DNA of 22,121 nucleotides from an uncultured Blautia sp. (GTDB lineage: Bacteria; Bacillota_A; Clostridia; Lachnospirales; Lachnospiraceae): contig CAJLTE010000054.1 in the NCBI GenBank assembly GCA_905209435.1, positions 1-22,121 on the forward strand, read 5' to 3'. Shown piece after piece: positions 13,704-22,089 of the stretch (position 1 is the first letter of the stretch; the number at the start of each line of letters is the position of its first letter). A model generated the notes under the pieces. The model was not told the DNA's origin. It was given only the letters and a program-made list of their open reading frames with translations, and did no database searches. Position numbers and translations under genes: made by a program.

Positions 13704-14708
13704 TTAGTTTTTCTCGGGCATCTGGTAACCCAAATGCTCATATGCAAGTGCAGATGCCATTCGTCCACGCGGAGTACGATTCAGGAATCCATTCTGAAGC
13801 AGATAAGGTTCATATACATCCTCCAATGTACCGGAATCCTCTCCTATAGCGGCTGCCAGTGTTTCCAGTCCTACCGGTCCACCCTGGAAATTAACAATCA
13901 TTGTCTGCAAAATTCTGCGGTCAATCTTATCAAGACCGTATTGATCCACTTCCAGAAGATTCAGCGCAAAGCACGCTACATCGTAAGTAATCCTGCCATC
14001 ATACTTCACCTGCGCAAAATCGCGAACTCTTTTCAACAAACGATTTGCAAGTCTCGGGGTTCCCCTCGACCTTTTGGCAATCTCCGCTGCTCCTTTCTCG
14101 TCAATCTCCACCCCCAGAACCTGAGCAGAACGGATAATGATAGTTTTCAATTCGTCGTGAGTATAAAATTCCAGATGATGCATCACACCAAAACGGTCAC
14201 GAAGCGGTGCAGACAGAAGTCCGGCTCTCGTTGTAGCCCCTACCAGAGTAAACTTCGGCAGATCCAGACGAATAGATCTGGCTGATGCACCTTTTCCGAT
14301 CATAATGTCTATAGCATAATCCTCCATAGCAGGATAAAGTACCTCTTCTACCTGCCTGTTCAGACGATGGATCTCGTCCACAAACAGGATATCTCCCTCC
14401 TGAAGATTGTTCAAAATCGCAGCCATCTCTCCTGGTTTCTCAATCGCCGGACCGGAAGTTACCTTCATATGAACTCCCATCTCATTGGCAATAATTCCGG
14501 AAAGTGTTGTTTTTCCAAGTCCCGGAGGGCCATAAAACAGCACATGATCCAATGCATCATGACGCTGCTTGGCAGCTTCTATATATACTTTTAAAGTATT
14601 CTTTGTCTTTTCCTGACCAATGTAATCATCAAGAGTCTGAGGTCTGAGATTTCCCTCCAGGGAAAAATCCTCCTCTGTGACATCTGTGGTTATAATACGT
14701 TTCTCCAT
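13704..14708 (-). CDS. ruvB: Holliday junction branch migration helicase RuvB
   Basis: A 334-residue AAA+ motor that drives branch migration of Holliday junctions with RuvA. Walker A GPPGLGKT is at 60-67, Walker B FVDEIH around 109-114, and the sensor I region GATTRAG at 157-163. DRFG follows near 171 and the C-terminal winged helix ends [14 protein letters not shown], all as in RuvB. The length is normal. It is the second gene after ruvA, 194 bp downstream, a wider gap than usual that contains a small hairpin. No ruvC is present, normal for Firmicutes, which use RecU. Confidence 0.98.
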   Translation of the reverse strand: MEKRIITTDVTEEDFSLEGNLRPQTLDDYIGQEKTKNTLKVYIEAAKQRHDALDHVLFYGPPGLGKTTLSGIIANEMGVHMKVTSGPAIEKPGEMAAILNNLQEGDILFVDEIHRLNRQVEEVLYPAMEDYAIDIMIGKGASARSIRLDLPKFTLVGATTRAGLLSAPLRDRFGVMHHLEFYTHDELKTIIIRSAQVLGVEIDEKGAAEIAKRSRGTPRLANRLLKRVRDFAQVKYDGRITYDVACFALNLLEVDQYGLDKIDRRILQTMIVNFQGGPVGLETLAAAIGEDSGTLEDVYEPYLLQNGFLNRTPRGRMASALAYEHLGYQMPEKN

Positions 14709-14832
14709 TTAATATTTATTCCTGGCCTTTCACTAACCTGTTTTTCTATATCCAGATATATCTGTATCCTTTTTACCCGAATCCAGACAACTTATAGTCC
14801 CTTTTAATAGTAAAATCATTGTTTCGAGTCAG

Positions 14833-14850
14833 GCGGATAAAATCATCCGC
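14833..14850. other. Hairpin in the ruvA-ruvB gap
   Basis: GCGGAT-aaaatc-ATCCGC, a 6-bp stem between ruvA and ruvB. There is no T-tract on the minus strand, so it is more likely an RNA processing or stability structure than a terminator. The rest of the 194-bp gap holds no gene I can support. Confidence 0.4.
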
Positions 14851-14902
14851 TTCGCTACGTGGCTCTACACCAAATATCTGCTCCGCAGTTTATTTCGTTG
14901 AA

Positions 14903-15511
14903 TCAAAAATTTTTTAATGCCGCTTTCAGCAAACCTTCCACATCGTCCGGCGCTACATCCGTAACTTTACGCACTGCACGAAGTGCATCTGTGCTACTGT
15001 ATCCCAACGTAACCAGCGCTTCTACCGCCTCCTGTCTGCCATCTGAGATATCTCCAAGTCCTGCTGCCGCCTTCTCCTGCTCATGTGCCAGTTTCAGTTC
15101 GAATGCATCCTCAAGTTTCATCTTATCCTTCAATTCAAGAATCAATTTCTGCGCAGTCTTCTTTCCGATTCCCGGAGCCTTGGACAACGTTTTTACATCG
15201 TCTGAAAGGATTGCAAATCTCAGTTCATCTGCTGTGATTCCTGCCAGAACTCCTACTGCTGCCTTCGGTCCAACTCCATTTACACCCAGAAGCAGCTTAA
15301 ACATCTGTAGATCATCTTTGGATCTGAAACCATATAATTTCATGGCATCTTCTCTTACACTAAAATAAGTATGGATCTTTACTTCCTCTCCCATATGGAT
15401 GTTTGACAGATCCGTACCTGTCATATATATGTCATATCCGATCCCGCCTGCCTCAACAATGACAGAGTTCTCGGTCATATCTACTGCCGTTCCATGAACA
15501 AATGCGATCAT
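14903..15511 (-). CDS. ruvA: Holliday junction binding protein RuvA
   Basis: A 202-residue RuvA, the tetramer that binds four-way junctions and loads RuvB. An N-terminal OB fold (residues 1-65, starting MIAFVHGTAV) is followed by two helix-hairpin-helix motifs, GVNGVGPKAA and APGIGKKTAQKL, and a C-terminal RuvB-interacting domain (EAVEALVTLGYSSTDALRAV). The length is normal and no key part is missing. The ATG at 15511 follows CCGGAGGAAATATC. The upstream gap contains a large palindrome that separates it from the rnf operon. Confidence 0.98.
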   Translation of the reverse strand: MIAFVHGTAVDMTENSVIVEAGGIGYDIYMTGTDLSNIHMGEEVKIHTYFSVREDAMKLYGFRSKDDLQMFKLLLGVNGVGPKAAVGVLAGITADELRFAILSDDVKTLSKAPGIGKKTAQKLILELKDKMKLEDAFELKLAHEQEKAAAGLGDISDGRQEAVEALVTLGYSSTDALRAVRKVTDVAPDDVEGLLKAALKNF

Positions 15512-15630
15512 GATATTTCCTCCGGTTTCCTGATTACTTCTGAACTATCATAACACATCACACCGCAGAGTGCAAACATATATTCGAATGCATAAATAAT
15601 TTGGGGCACTTTCTATTTTTTGAATTCTCA

Positions 15631-15831
15631 GCACGTATCAGCATTTCTATTTGGGTGATTTTTGCAGGAAGCGTAGTAACTCTTAGTTCCGGGAAATCTG
15701 CGTTATGAACAAAATGCTCACTGTCTGAGCGAAGCAAGTTTGAGCATTTTGCGAATGCTTTTAGCAGATTTTCCGAAACTTAGAGTTCCTAGCTTCCGAA
15801 ACTGAACCCAAATAGAAATGCTGACACGTGC
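15631..15831. repeat. 201-bp imperfect palindrome
   Basis: The two halves are complementary in register. 15631-15656 pairs with 15806-15831 with one mismatch (25 of 26). GGAAGC (15667-15672) pairs with GCTTCC (15792-15797), 15678-15701 with 15764-15787 (20 of 24), and CAAAATGCTCA (15710-15720) with TGAGCATTTTG (15741-15751), leaving a central loop of 20 bases. No ORF of note lies inside. It looks like a miniature inverted-repeat element or a long structured RNA between rnfB and ruvA. Confidence 0.85.
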
Positions 15832-15845
15832 GTCCCCATACAAAA

Positions 15846-15879
15846 AACTGCTATGCAAGTTTTACCTCACACAGCAGTT
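15846..15879 (-). terminator. rnf operon terminator
   Basis: On the minus strand AACTGCTGTG and CATAGCAGTT form a 10-bp stem (one G-U pair) with a 14-nt loop, followed by TTTT. It lies 9 bp after the rnfB stop. Confidence 0.85.
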
Positions 15880-15887
15880 CTTTAAAA

Positions 15888-16679
15888 TTACTGAATAATA
15901 TGTCTCGGGCAAGCCTCTCTACATGCACCGCAGTTTGTACACTTACTGTAATCTACATGAGCACAGAAGTTATCAACTGTAATCGCGCCATTCGGACAAG
16001 TCTTCTCACACTTCTTACATCCGATACATCCAACTTCACAGGCAGATGTAACAGCCTTACCTTTCGCATGAGAGCTGCACTGTACGAATGTAGTCTGCTC
16101 ATACGGAACAAGCTCGATCAAATGCTTCGGACATTTCGCAACACATTTACCACACGCTTTACATGCCTCTTTATCAACCACAGCCACACCATTCACTACA
16201 TCAATAGCACCAAACGGACAGGCTTTTACGCAGCTTCCGAATCCAAGACATCCAAATCCACAGGCCTTAGCTCCGCCGCCGGGAATGAAAGCCATCATTT
16301 CACAGTCTTCCACACCTGTATATTCATAATTGTCTTTTGTCTTTTCGCAGGTACCTGCACATTTTACATATGCAACCTGACGGGCTGTCTCAACAACTTC
16401 CTGTCCCATGATCGCTGCGATCACTTTTCCGACAGGCTCACCACCTACAGGACAACCGTTTACAGGCGCTTCACCTTTGGCAATTGCTGCAGCAAGACCA
16501 TCACAGCCCGGGTAACCACAGCCACCGCAGTTATTTCCAGGAAGTGCTTCACGAACAGCAACCTCTTTCTCATCTACTTCTACTGCAAATTTCTTACCTG
16601 CAACTCCGAGGAAAATACCAATAAAAAGACCTACTGCCGCAACCAGTACAGTTGCCGCGATAATTGCTCCTATATTCAT
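15888..16679 (-). CDS. rnfB: Rnf complex ferredoxin-like subunit RnfB
   Basis: A 263-residue polyferredoxin that passes electrons from reduced ferredoxin into the Rnf complex. An N-terminal membrane anchor (about residues 4-27) is followed by the four-cysteine domain NCGGCGYPGC...NGCP and then several CxxCxxCxxxCP ferredoxin motifs (CKACGKCVAKCP, CIGCKKCEKTCP, CTNCGACREACP) plus CGFGCLGFGSCVKACP. The rich set of clusters matches the long clostridial RnfB. The ATG at 16679 has AGGAGGGGAC upstream. It is the last gene of the operon and is followed by a strong terminator. Confidence 0.97.
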   Translation of the reverse strand: MNIGAIIAATVLVAAVGLFIGIFLGVAGKKFAVEVDEKEVAVREALPGNNCGGCGYPGCDGLAAAIAKGEAPVNGCPVGGEPVGKVIAAIMGQEVVETARQVAYVKCAGTCEKTKDNYEYTGVEDCEMMAFIPGGGAKACGFGCLGFGSCVKACPFGAIDVVNGVAVVDKEACKACGKCVAKCPKHLIELVPYEQTTFVQCSSHAKGKAVTSACEVGCIGCKKCEKTCPNGAITVDNFCAHVDYSKCTNCGACREACPRHIIQ

Positions 16680-16692
16680 ACCAGTCCCCTCC

Positions 16693-17268
16693 TTAAATCA
16701 GTCCTGAAAATCCGAAGAAGGCAATTGCCATCAGTCCGGCTGTCAGCAGAACTGTAGGGAATCCCTGGAAGGATTTTGGAATGTCATTGTATGCGATTTT
16801 CTCACGGATACCAGCCATCAGCACGATGGAAATAGTAAATCCCACTGCTGTTGCAAATCCGTTCACTGTTCCCTGAAGAACATTATACTCTTTCTGCACG
16901 TTTGTAAGGGCAACACCAAGAACCGCACAGTTTGTTGTGATCAGCGGAAGATACACACCAAGTGCCTGATACAGGGAAGGCATTGTCTTCTTAAGGAACA
17001 TCTCTACAAACTGTACCAGCGCCGCGATCAGCAGGATGAATACGATAGTCTGCAGATAAGTCAGGTTCGTAGGAACCAGGATAGCATTGTAAATAATACC
17101 TGTCACAAAAGATGACAGTGTAATAACGAAAATGATCGCACCGCCCATGCCGGCTGCTGTCTCAACACTCTTGGAAACACCAAGGAAAGGACAGAGGCCA
17201 AGGAACTGGCTGAGGACTACGTTATTTACAATCGCTGAGCTTACAAGTATGATCAAAAGTTCTTTCAT
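16693..17268 (-). CDS. rnfA: Rnf complex membrane subunit RnfA
   Basis: A 191-residue protein with six membrane helices, paired with RnfE to form the ion channel part of the Rnf complex. It starts MKELLIILVSSAIVNNVVLS and has the conserved segments QFLGLCPFLGVSK and LPLITTNCAVLGVAL, each with the cysteine that shares an iron-sulfur centre at the RnfA/RnfE interface in solved Rnf and NQR structures. The ATG at 17268 follows AGGGGGTAATGGATT. It starts 6 bp after the rnfE stop and ends 13 bp before rnfB. Confidence 0.97.
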   Translation of the reverse strand: MKELLIILVSSAIVNNVVLSQFLGLCPFLGVSKSVETAAGMGGAIIFVITLSSFVTGIIYNAILVPTNLTYLQTIVFILLIAALVQFVEMFLKKTMPSLYQALGVYLPLITTNCAVLGVALTNVQKEYNVLQGTVNGFATAVGFTISIVLMAGIREKIAYNDIPKSFQGFPTVLLTAGLMAIAFFGFSGLI

Positions 17269-17274
17269 AATCCA

Positions 17275-17985
17275 TTACCCCCTTTTTCCCTTGCACATGG
17301 TATTTCCGCAGGCTGCACAGCTTCCGCCGCAGTCCGGATTACTCGGGTCAATGCCACGTTTAGCTGCACCAAGTTTAAATTTGTTCTGTAATGCGGAAAG
17401 TGCTGCCAGAACAAAAAATGCTCCAGGTGCGAGAATAAAGATTGTAATTGGTTCATAACCAGCTTTACCTGCTGCAGCATCTGCCAGAGGAAGAATCTGA
17501 TGTCCGAAAATAGATCCGGCACCGATCAGTTCACGTACTGCACCGATACAGGTAATACTTAAAGTAAATCCAAGGCCCATACCAATACCATCGAACAAAG
17601 ATGCGATTGGTTTATTTTTGGATGCATATGCTTCTGCACGGCCAAGGATAATACAGTTAACTACGATCAGAGGAATATAAATTCCAAGTGAATCATACAG
17701 ACTTGGAATAAATCCCTGTAAAAGAAGCTGTACGACTGTTACAAACGAAGCAACAACTACAATAAATGCAGGCATACGAACTCTGTCCGGAATAAAGTTT
17801 CTCAGAAGAGAAATCATTAAGTTGGATGCTGCAAGGATTACTGTTGTAGTAAGTCCCATTCCGATACCATTAGTTGCAGATGTGGTAATAGCCAGCGTCG
17901 GACACATACCAAGCATCAGTACAAAGGTAGGATTTTCTTTGATGATTCCGTTATATAAACGTTCAGCAGGTGTGTTTGGTTTCAT
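17275..17985 (-). CDS. rnfE: Rnf complex membrane subunit RnfE
   Basis: A 236-residue polytopic membrane protein, partner of RnfA. It carries the family segments NPTFVLMLGMCPTLAITTSA and YIPLIVVNCIILGRAEA, each holding the interface cysteine, with six helices. The C-terminal tail extends past the last helix and ends in a cysteine-rich stretch, NPDCGGSCAACGNTMC, four cysteines that could hold a metal. ATG at 17985 is preferred over GTG at 17988: it overlaps the last base of the rnfG stop and has GGGGG nine bases upstream. Confidence 0.96.
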   Translation of the reverse strand: MKPNTPAERLYNGIIKENPTFVLMLGMCPTLAITTSATNGIGMGLTTTVILAASNLMISLLRNFIPDRVRMPAFIVVVASFVTVVQLLLQGFIPSLYDSLGIYIPLIVVNCIILGRAEAYASKNKPIASLFDGIGMGLGFTLSITCIGAVRELIGAGSIFGHQILPLADAAAGKAGYEPITIFILAPGAFFVLAALSALQNKFKLGAAKRGIDPSNPDCGGSCAACGNTMCKGKRG

Positions 17986-18593
17986 CACTGATTTCCCCCT
18001 TTCTCATACTGGAATGCACATAATCCGGCATTAACACCGTTTGTCATGGCATTCGTTGTAATAGTGGCACCACTTAACGCATCGATCTGATCATCCGCTG
18101 TGGCACCGGTCTTTGTATATTCAAATTTATCTACGTTCTTATCTTTGAACTGATCCTTAAATGCATCTGTGTTTGCTCTCATACCAAGACCTGCGGTCTC
18201 ACCGATGGAAAGAATGGAAATTCCATTTAAGGTACCGTCATCCTGGATACCCATTGCAAACTGGATATCTCCGCCGTAACCCTCGGAAGTGGTTACTGTA
18301 AATGCATATCCCAGTTCATTGCCTGAAGCATCTTTGGCAAGCATAGTCTCATCTATGGACTGTGCCGCATATCCGTTCTCATCCAGATAAGACTGCATGG
18401 CATCCGCATCCACATCCACTGTCTCAAAGCTGTCCGCATCTGCAAATACTGCCTTATACGCATCCTGTTTCGCCTGTGCTTCCTGCTTTGCAATAGGATC
18501 TGCTGTAATATCCTGGACTACACCAAGGGCAAGTCCTGCCACCAGTGTGATCACTGTAATGGCTATGGTATCTTTGATAATTCTGTTACTCAT
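17985..18593 (-). CDS. rnfG: Rnf complex FMN-binding subunit RnfG
   Basis: A 202-residue protein with one N-terminal membrane helix (about residues 9-27) and an extracytoplasmic FMN-binding domain. The motif SGATITT at 174-180 contains the threonine (T177) that carries covalent FMN in RnfG and NqrC. Also typical is GETAGLGMRA (131-140). The ATG at 18593 overlaps the rnfD stop in ATGA and follows GGGGG. It passes electrons between RnfD and the rest of the complex. Confidence 0.97.
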   Translation of the reverse strand: MSNRIIKDTIAITVITLVAGLALGVVQDITADPIAKQEAQAKQDAYKAVFADADSFETVDVDADAMQSYLDENGYAAQSIDETMLAKDASGNELGYAFTVTTSEGYGGDIQFAMGIQDDGTLNGISILSIGETAGLGMRANTDAFKDQFKDKNVDKFEYTKTGATADDQIDALSGATITTNAMTNGVNAGLCAFQYEKGGNQ

Positions 18594-19567
18594 GCCTTTT
18601 TGCCCCCTTTCCCAAATGCCGGGTGACGAGTCACACGTTCAATCATCGGAACTAACAGGTTGCAGAAAATGATCGCATAGGATACGCCCTCTGCGGAACC
18701 GCCAAAGAGACGGAAGACCGCAGTCAATACACCAAGACAGACACCGTATACATACTGTCCTCTTGGTGTGATCGGTGTTGTGACATAGTCTGTAGCCATA
18801 AACCATGCACCAAGCATAAGACCACCGCCGAAGATGTGGCTGAACAGATAATTCACGTCAAATCCCTTGCCTGTTCCAAGCATGTAAAGGATTACAAATA
18901 CTGCGAAACTTCCAATATAGGTAAGCGGAATCTTCAGATCGATCACCTTGAAAACCAGAAGGATTGCTGCTCCGATCAGGATCGCAAGGGCAGAAGTCTC
19001 ACCGATAGTTCCCTGGATATCACCGATAAACATATGTAATACAGATACAGAACTGTCTGTAAATCCATTCTGTTTCAGAGCTGCCAGAGGAGTTGCACCG
19101 GATACAGTATCTACCACACCTCTGAAGCTGTCGCTTACTGCGAAATCTGTCATCTTTCCTGCGAAAGAGATCATCAGGAAACATCTTCCTGCAAGTGCCG
19201 GGTTCATGAAGTTCTGTCCCAGACCACCGAAGAGCTGTTTTACAACGATAATCGCAAATGCACTGCCAAGTACAGGCATCCAGAGCGGAATTGATGCAGG
19301 CATATTTAATGCAAGTAATAAACCTGTAACAACTGCACTGAAGTCTGTAATTGTGTTCTTCTTATGCATCAGCTTGTCATAAATCCACTCAAAGAATACA
19401 CTGGAAGCAACGGTGATCACTACTACCAGTAAGGCACGAAGGCCAAAATTATAAATTCCAAACAGTGTGGCCGGCAGAAGCGCCAGTGCCACAAGCTGCA
19501 TGATTTTGCTTGTTGTCATCTTATCCCGGACATGGGGATTGGATGATACATGTAACATCTGATCCAT
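18590..19567 (-). CDS. rnfD: Rnf complex membrane subunit RnfD
   Basis: A 325-residue polytopic membrane flavoprotein. SGATPLAAL with T159 is the covalent FMN attachment site of RnfD/NqrB, and GGLGQNFMNPALAGRCFL and ATDYVTTPITPRGQ are family signatures. About ten helices are visible. It is the likely site of coupling between electron flow and Na+ or H+ movement. The ATG at 19567 follows AGGGGGACATCGTA, 15 bp after the rnfC stop, and the stop overlaps rnfG by 4 bp. Confidence 0.97.
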   Translation of the reverse strand: MDQMLHVSSNPHVRDKMTTSKIMQLVALALLPATLFGIYNFGLRALLVVVITVASSVFFEWIYDKLMHKKNTITDFSAVVTGLLLALNMPASIPLWMPVLGSAFAIIVVKQLFGGLGQNFMNPALAGRCFLMISFAGKMTDFAVSDSFRGVVDTVSGATPLAALKQNGFTDSSVSVLHMFIGDIQGTIGETSALAILIGAAILLVFKVIDLKIPLTYIGSFAVFVILYMLGTGKGFDVNYLFSHIFGGGLMLGAWFMATDYVTTPITPRGQYVYGVCLGVLTAVFRLFGGSAEGVSYAIIFCNLLVPMIERVTRHPAFGKGGKKA

Positions 19568-19582
19568 TACGATGTCCCCCTT

Positions 19583-20899
19583 TTACTTTTTCTTACGGCT
19601 TGCCAGAACCATCTTACGCATAGATTTGATCATCTGGGTCAGCGGACGCTTAGCCAGACAGATATAACTGCAGCAGCCGCATTCGCAGCATTCCATACCA
19701 TCAAACTTCTGGAAGCTTTCCATGTCACCATGTTCTGCAAATGTTGCAAGTCTTGCAGGAATGACATGACCGGGACAGACACCTACACATCTGCCGCAAT
19801 TAATGCATGCAGTCTGCTCAGCATCCGCCACATCATCCTTCTCCAGACAGAGACAGGCAGAACTTGTTTTGATACATGGTACATGAGTATCGTACATGGC
19901 AAATCCCATCATAGGACCACCGGAGATTACTTTTGAAATATTGTCTGTCAGTCCGCCGGCAGCTTCGATCAGCTCTGCCATATCTGTTCCTGAAAGGACT
20001 TCAAAATTTTGCGGATTCTTAATTCCCTGTCCTGTTACTGTTACGATACGATCCATAACAGGTTTTCCAAGGATAACTGCCTCATAAACAGCAATTACGG
20101 TATCTACGTTATCAACAACACATCCCGCATCTGCTGGAAGCATGGTTGAGTTGATTTCTCTGTCTGTGACAGCCTTGATCAGGAAACGCTCACCACCCTG
20201 CGGATACTTGGTCATCAGTTCCGCAACTTCGATACGCGGGATATCTTTTACCATTTCTTTCAGCTTTGCAATACAGTCAGGTTTATTATCTTCAATACAG
20301 ATATAACCCTTCGCATTGTCAAAAAGTTTCAACATGACTCTTAAACCTTCGATAAGCTTCTCAGAGTCATCCAGCATTCTTCTGTAATCGCTGGTAAGAT
20401 ATGGCTCACACTCAGCACCGTTTACAAGAATATGATCGATCTTGTCCGGTTCCTTTGGAGCAAGTTTTACCTGTGTCGGGAATCCGGCACCACCCATTCC
20501 TACTACTCCGCCTTCTTTAATTCTTGCCAGGATCTCTTCTTTTGAAAGATCCTCCAGTCGTGCAGGAGTAAATTCCACACTTTCATATTTCTGATCATTC
20601 TCAATGATAATAGAATTGACCATAGATCCTGTTGCTGTCAGTCTCGGTTCAATTCCTTTTACTGTACCGGAAACAGACGCATGAATCGGTGATGAGACAA
20701 AGCCTGCAGCATCCGCAATTTTCTGTCCTGCAAGTACATGGTCTCCTTTCTGAACCACCGGTGCAGCCGGCGCACCAATGTGCTGTGAAAGAGGATATAC
20801 CATATCTCCCTTAGGCAGATATTTCACTACCGGACTGTTCTTGGATAATTCTTTTCCGTCATAAGGATGAACACCACCCTTAAAGGTTAAAATTCCCAT
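19583..20899 (-). CDS. rnfC: Rnf complex NADH-binding subunit RnfC
   Basis: A 438-residue soluble subunit carrying the NAD(H)/FMN site. The glycine-rich nucleotide-binding loop GMGGAGFP is at 134-141, followed by an SLBB-like region and two [4Fe-4S] motifs: C365, C368, C371, C375, and a second set in CCECGCCSYIC (404-414). The N-terminal barrel (KGGVHP, SGTVKGI) is typical of RnfC. The ATG at 20899 follows AAAAAGGAGGGAACAAA. It is the first gene of the operon rnfCDGEAB, the order seen in clostridia and Acetobacterium. No clear promoter was found in the 47 bp between it and the small ORF upstream. Confidence 0.97.
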   Translation of the reverse strand: MGILTFKGGVHPYDGKELSKNSPVVKYLPKGDMVYPLSQHIGAPAAPVVQKGDHVLAGQKIADAAGFVSSPIHASVSGTVKGIEPRLTATGSMVNSIIIENDQKYESVEFTPARLEDLSKEEILARIKEGGVVGMGGAGFPTQVKLAPKEPDKIDHILVNGAECEPYLTSDYRRMLDDSEKLIEGLRVMLKLFDNAKGYICIEDNKPDCIAKLKEMVKDIPRIEVAELMTKYPQGGERFLIKAVTDREINSTMLPADAGCVVDNVDTVIAVYEAVILGKPVMDRIVTVTGQGIKNPQNFEVLSGTDMAELIEAAGGLTDNISKVISGGPMMGFAMYDTHVPCIKTSSACLCLEKDDVADAEQTACINCGRCVGVCPGHVIPARLATFAEHGDMESFQKFDGMECCECGCCSYICLAKRPLTQMIKSMRKMVLASRKKK

Positions 20900-20946
20900 T
20901 TTGTTCCCTCCTTTTTATATTAAGCATCTCAAGAGTATTTTCGTTG

Positions 20947-21063
20947 CTACTGTTTCTTTGTCTTCTCAGTAACTTTTTTGTATTTTTTCCGCTCTTTTTG
21001 ATCCGCTTTTTCGTTAATCACCGCAGCTGCGAAAGTATTCCACAACTGCGGAACAGAATCCAT
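20947..21063 (-). CDS. Small basic ORF upstream of rnfC
   Basis: A 38-codon ORF starting MDSVPQLWNTFAAAV and ending in a strongly basic Lys-rich helix (KKYKKVTEK). The ATG at 21063 has AAAGGCGG six bases upstream, a fair ribosome binding site. It begins 26 bp after the PF06541 gene stop and ends 47 bp before rnfC. No family is recognised. It could be a small protein, or chance coding in a leader. Amphipathic first half plus basic tail looks protein-like rather than random. Confidence 0.45.
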   Translation of the reverse strand: MDSVPQLWNTFAAAVINEKADQKERKKYKKVTEKTKKQ

Positions 21064-21089
21064 TAAAACCGCCTTTAACGATAGGATTT

Positions 21090-21953
21090 CTATTTTTCTT
21101 TTTTATTTCTGATATTCTTCAGATTATGTAATTTGTAGCCACGGTTCAGGTTTGGATATGCCTTTACGAAACGCTGCATATTGTGGCCGACCTTTGCTGC
21201 CATAGCTTCCTTCTTCTTCTGAAGCTCTGCACTGAGTTCTGCTGCGATTGCTGCCCGTTTCTGTTCCATTTCTTTAAGAACTTCCACATCCTCCAGACGT
21301 TCTTTTACGCTCTCAAGAGTAGCTTCTTTTGCAAATCCAACACTGGCAACTTTCTCGTGCATCCTGACAAGCATTTCGTCCTTCGCCTGCTCCATAGCAG
21401 CTTCGATGATCGGCAGTTTTTCCTGAATACGGAACGCTGCAGCTGCTGAGAACCCAAAGTCCACAACATAGACAATTCCTATCACACATACCCCGATTTC
21501 CCCAACGAAAACCGGATATAATGCAACAATGTACTCTACAATAGGGTGAAGAACTTTAAACAGAAGAATTGTGAAGAAGCCCCATCCAAGAGAAGCCCCC
21601 AGGCAAATGCGTCCCTGGAAATTGAATTTATTATCACTGTAATCCCACCAGGACGTATGGAAGATTGTCTCCATTAATACTGCAGTCACATACTCCAGTA
21701 CAGTAGCCACCACGATTCCTCCCAAGAACAACCATAACAGATTGCCGCTTACCGATTTCAGGATTACGTAAACAGATACTGCCCCGCATCCATATATGGT
21801 GCATAACGGTCCATTAATAAAGCCACGGTTCACATATTTTCCGTTCTTTACAGACACATAACAGGTTTCCCACACCCATCCGAAGAAACTGTATATGATA
21901 AACCAGTTAATGAGGTGATAAAAATCAATCCCCAAAATTGATAAATCCCACAT
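21090..21953 (-). CDS. Putative ABC-type membrane protein (PF06541/DUF1113)
   Basis: A 287-residue protein with several membrane helices in the first 180 residues. It has the pattern FIIYSFFGWVWETCYVSVK and NRGFINGPLCTIYGCGAV, seen in the Firmicute family annotated as putative ABC transporter permeases. TSWWDYSDNKFNFQGRICL is also characteristic. Residues about 190-265 form a charged coiled coil (Glu/Lys/Ala-rich), then a basic tail. No ATPase partner is present, so transport is unproven. The ATG at 21953 with AGGAAG seven bases upstream is preferred over the ATG at 22010, which has no ribosome binding site and lies in promoter-like AT-rich DNA. Confidence 0.85.
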   Translation of the reverse strand: MWDLSILGIDFYHLINWFIIYSFFGWVWETCYVSVKNGKYVNRGFINGPLCTIYGCGAVSVYVILKSVSGNLLWLFLGGIVVATVLEYVTAVLMETIFHTSWWDYSDNKFNFQGRICLGASLGWGFFTILLFKVLHPIVEYIVALYPVFVGEIGVCVIGIVYVVDFGFSAAAAFRIQEKLPIIEAAMEQAKDEMLVRMHEKVASVGFAKEATLESVKERLEDVEVLKEMEQKRAAIAAELSAELQKKKEAMAAKVGHNMQRFVKAYPNLNRGYKLHNLKNIRNKKEK

Positions 21954-22050
21954 GCTTTTTCTTCCTTTTTTTGTATAATTTTTTTCATTTACATTTATAC
22001 TATAAACCATTTTCTAAAAAAAATCACTACCCAAATTTTAAATTCTTGTG

Positions 22051-22056
22051 TATAAT
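22051..22056 (+). promoter_or_regulatory. -10 element of a rightward promoter
   Basis: TATAAT at 22051-22056 on the + strand, 33 bp before the ATG at 22090. The -35 region is poor. It would drive the gene running off the right edge, divergent from the PF06541 gene. Confidence 0.5.
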
Positions 22057-22089
22057 TAAATACAATTTAAGAAAGGAAAAAAGATTAAC

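Noticed and set aside
14859..15368. 169-codon + strand ORF opposite ruvA
   Set aside because: Ser-rich antisense of a conserved gene, with no ribosome binding site or recognisable domain.
15828..16757. Long + strand ORF opposite rnfB and rnfA
   Set aside because: Thr/Ser/Cys-rich translation with no family resemblance, entirely antisense to well-identified rnfB; a by-product of its codon use.
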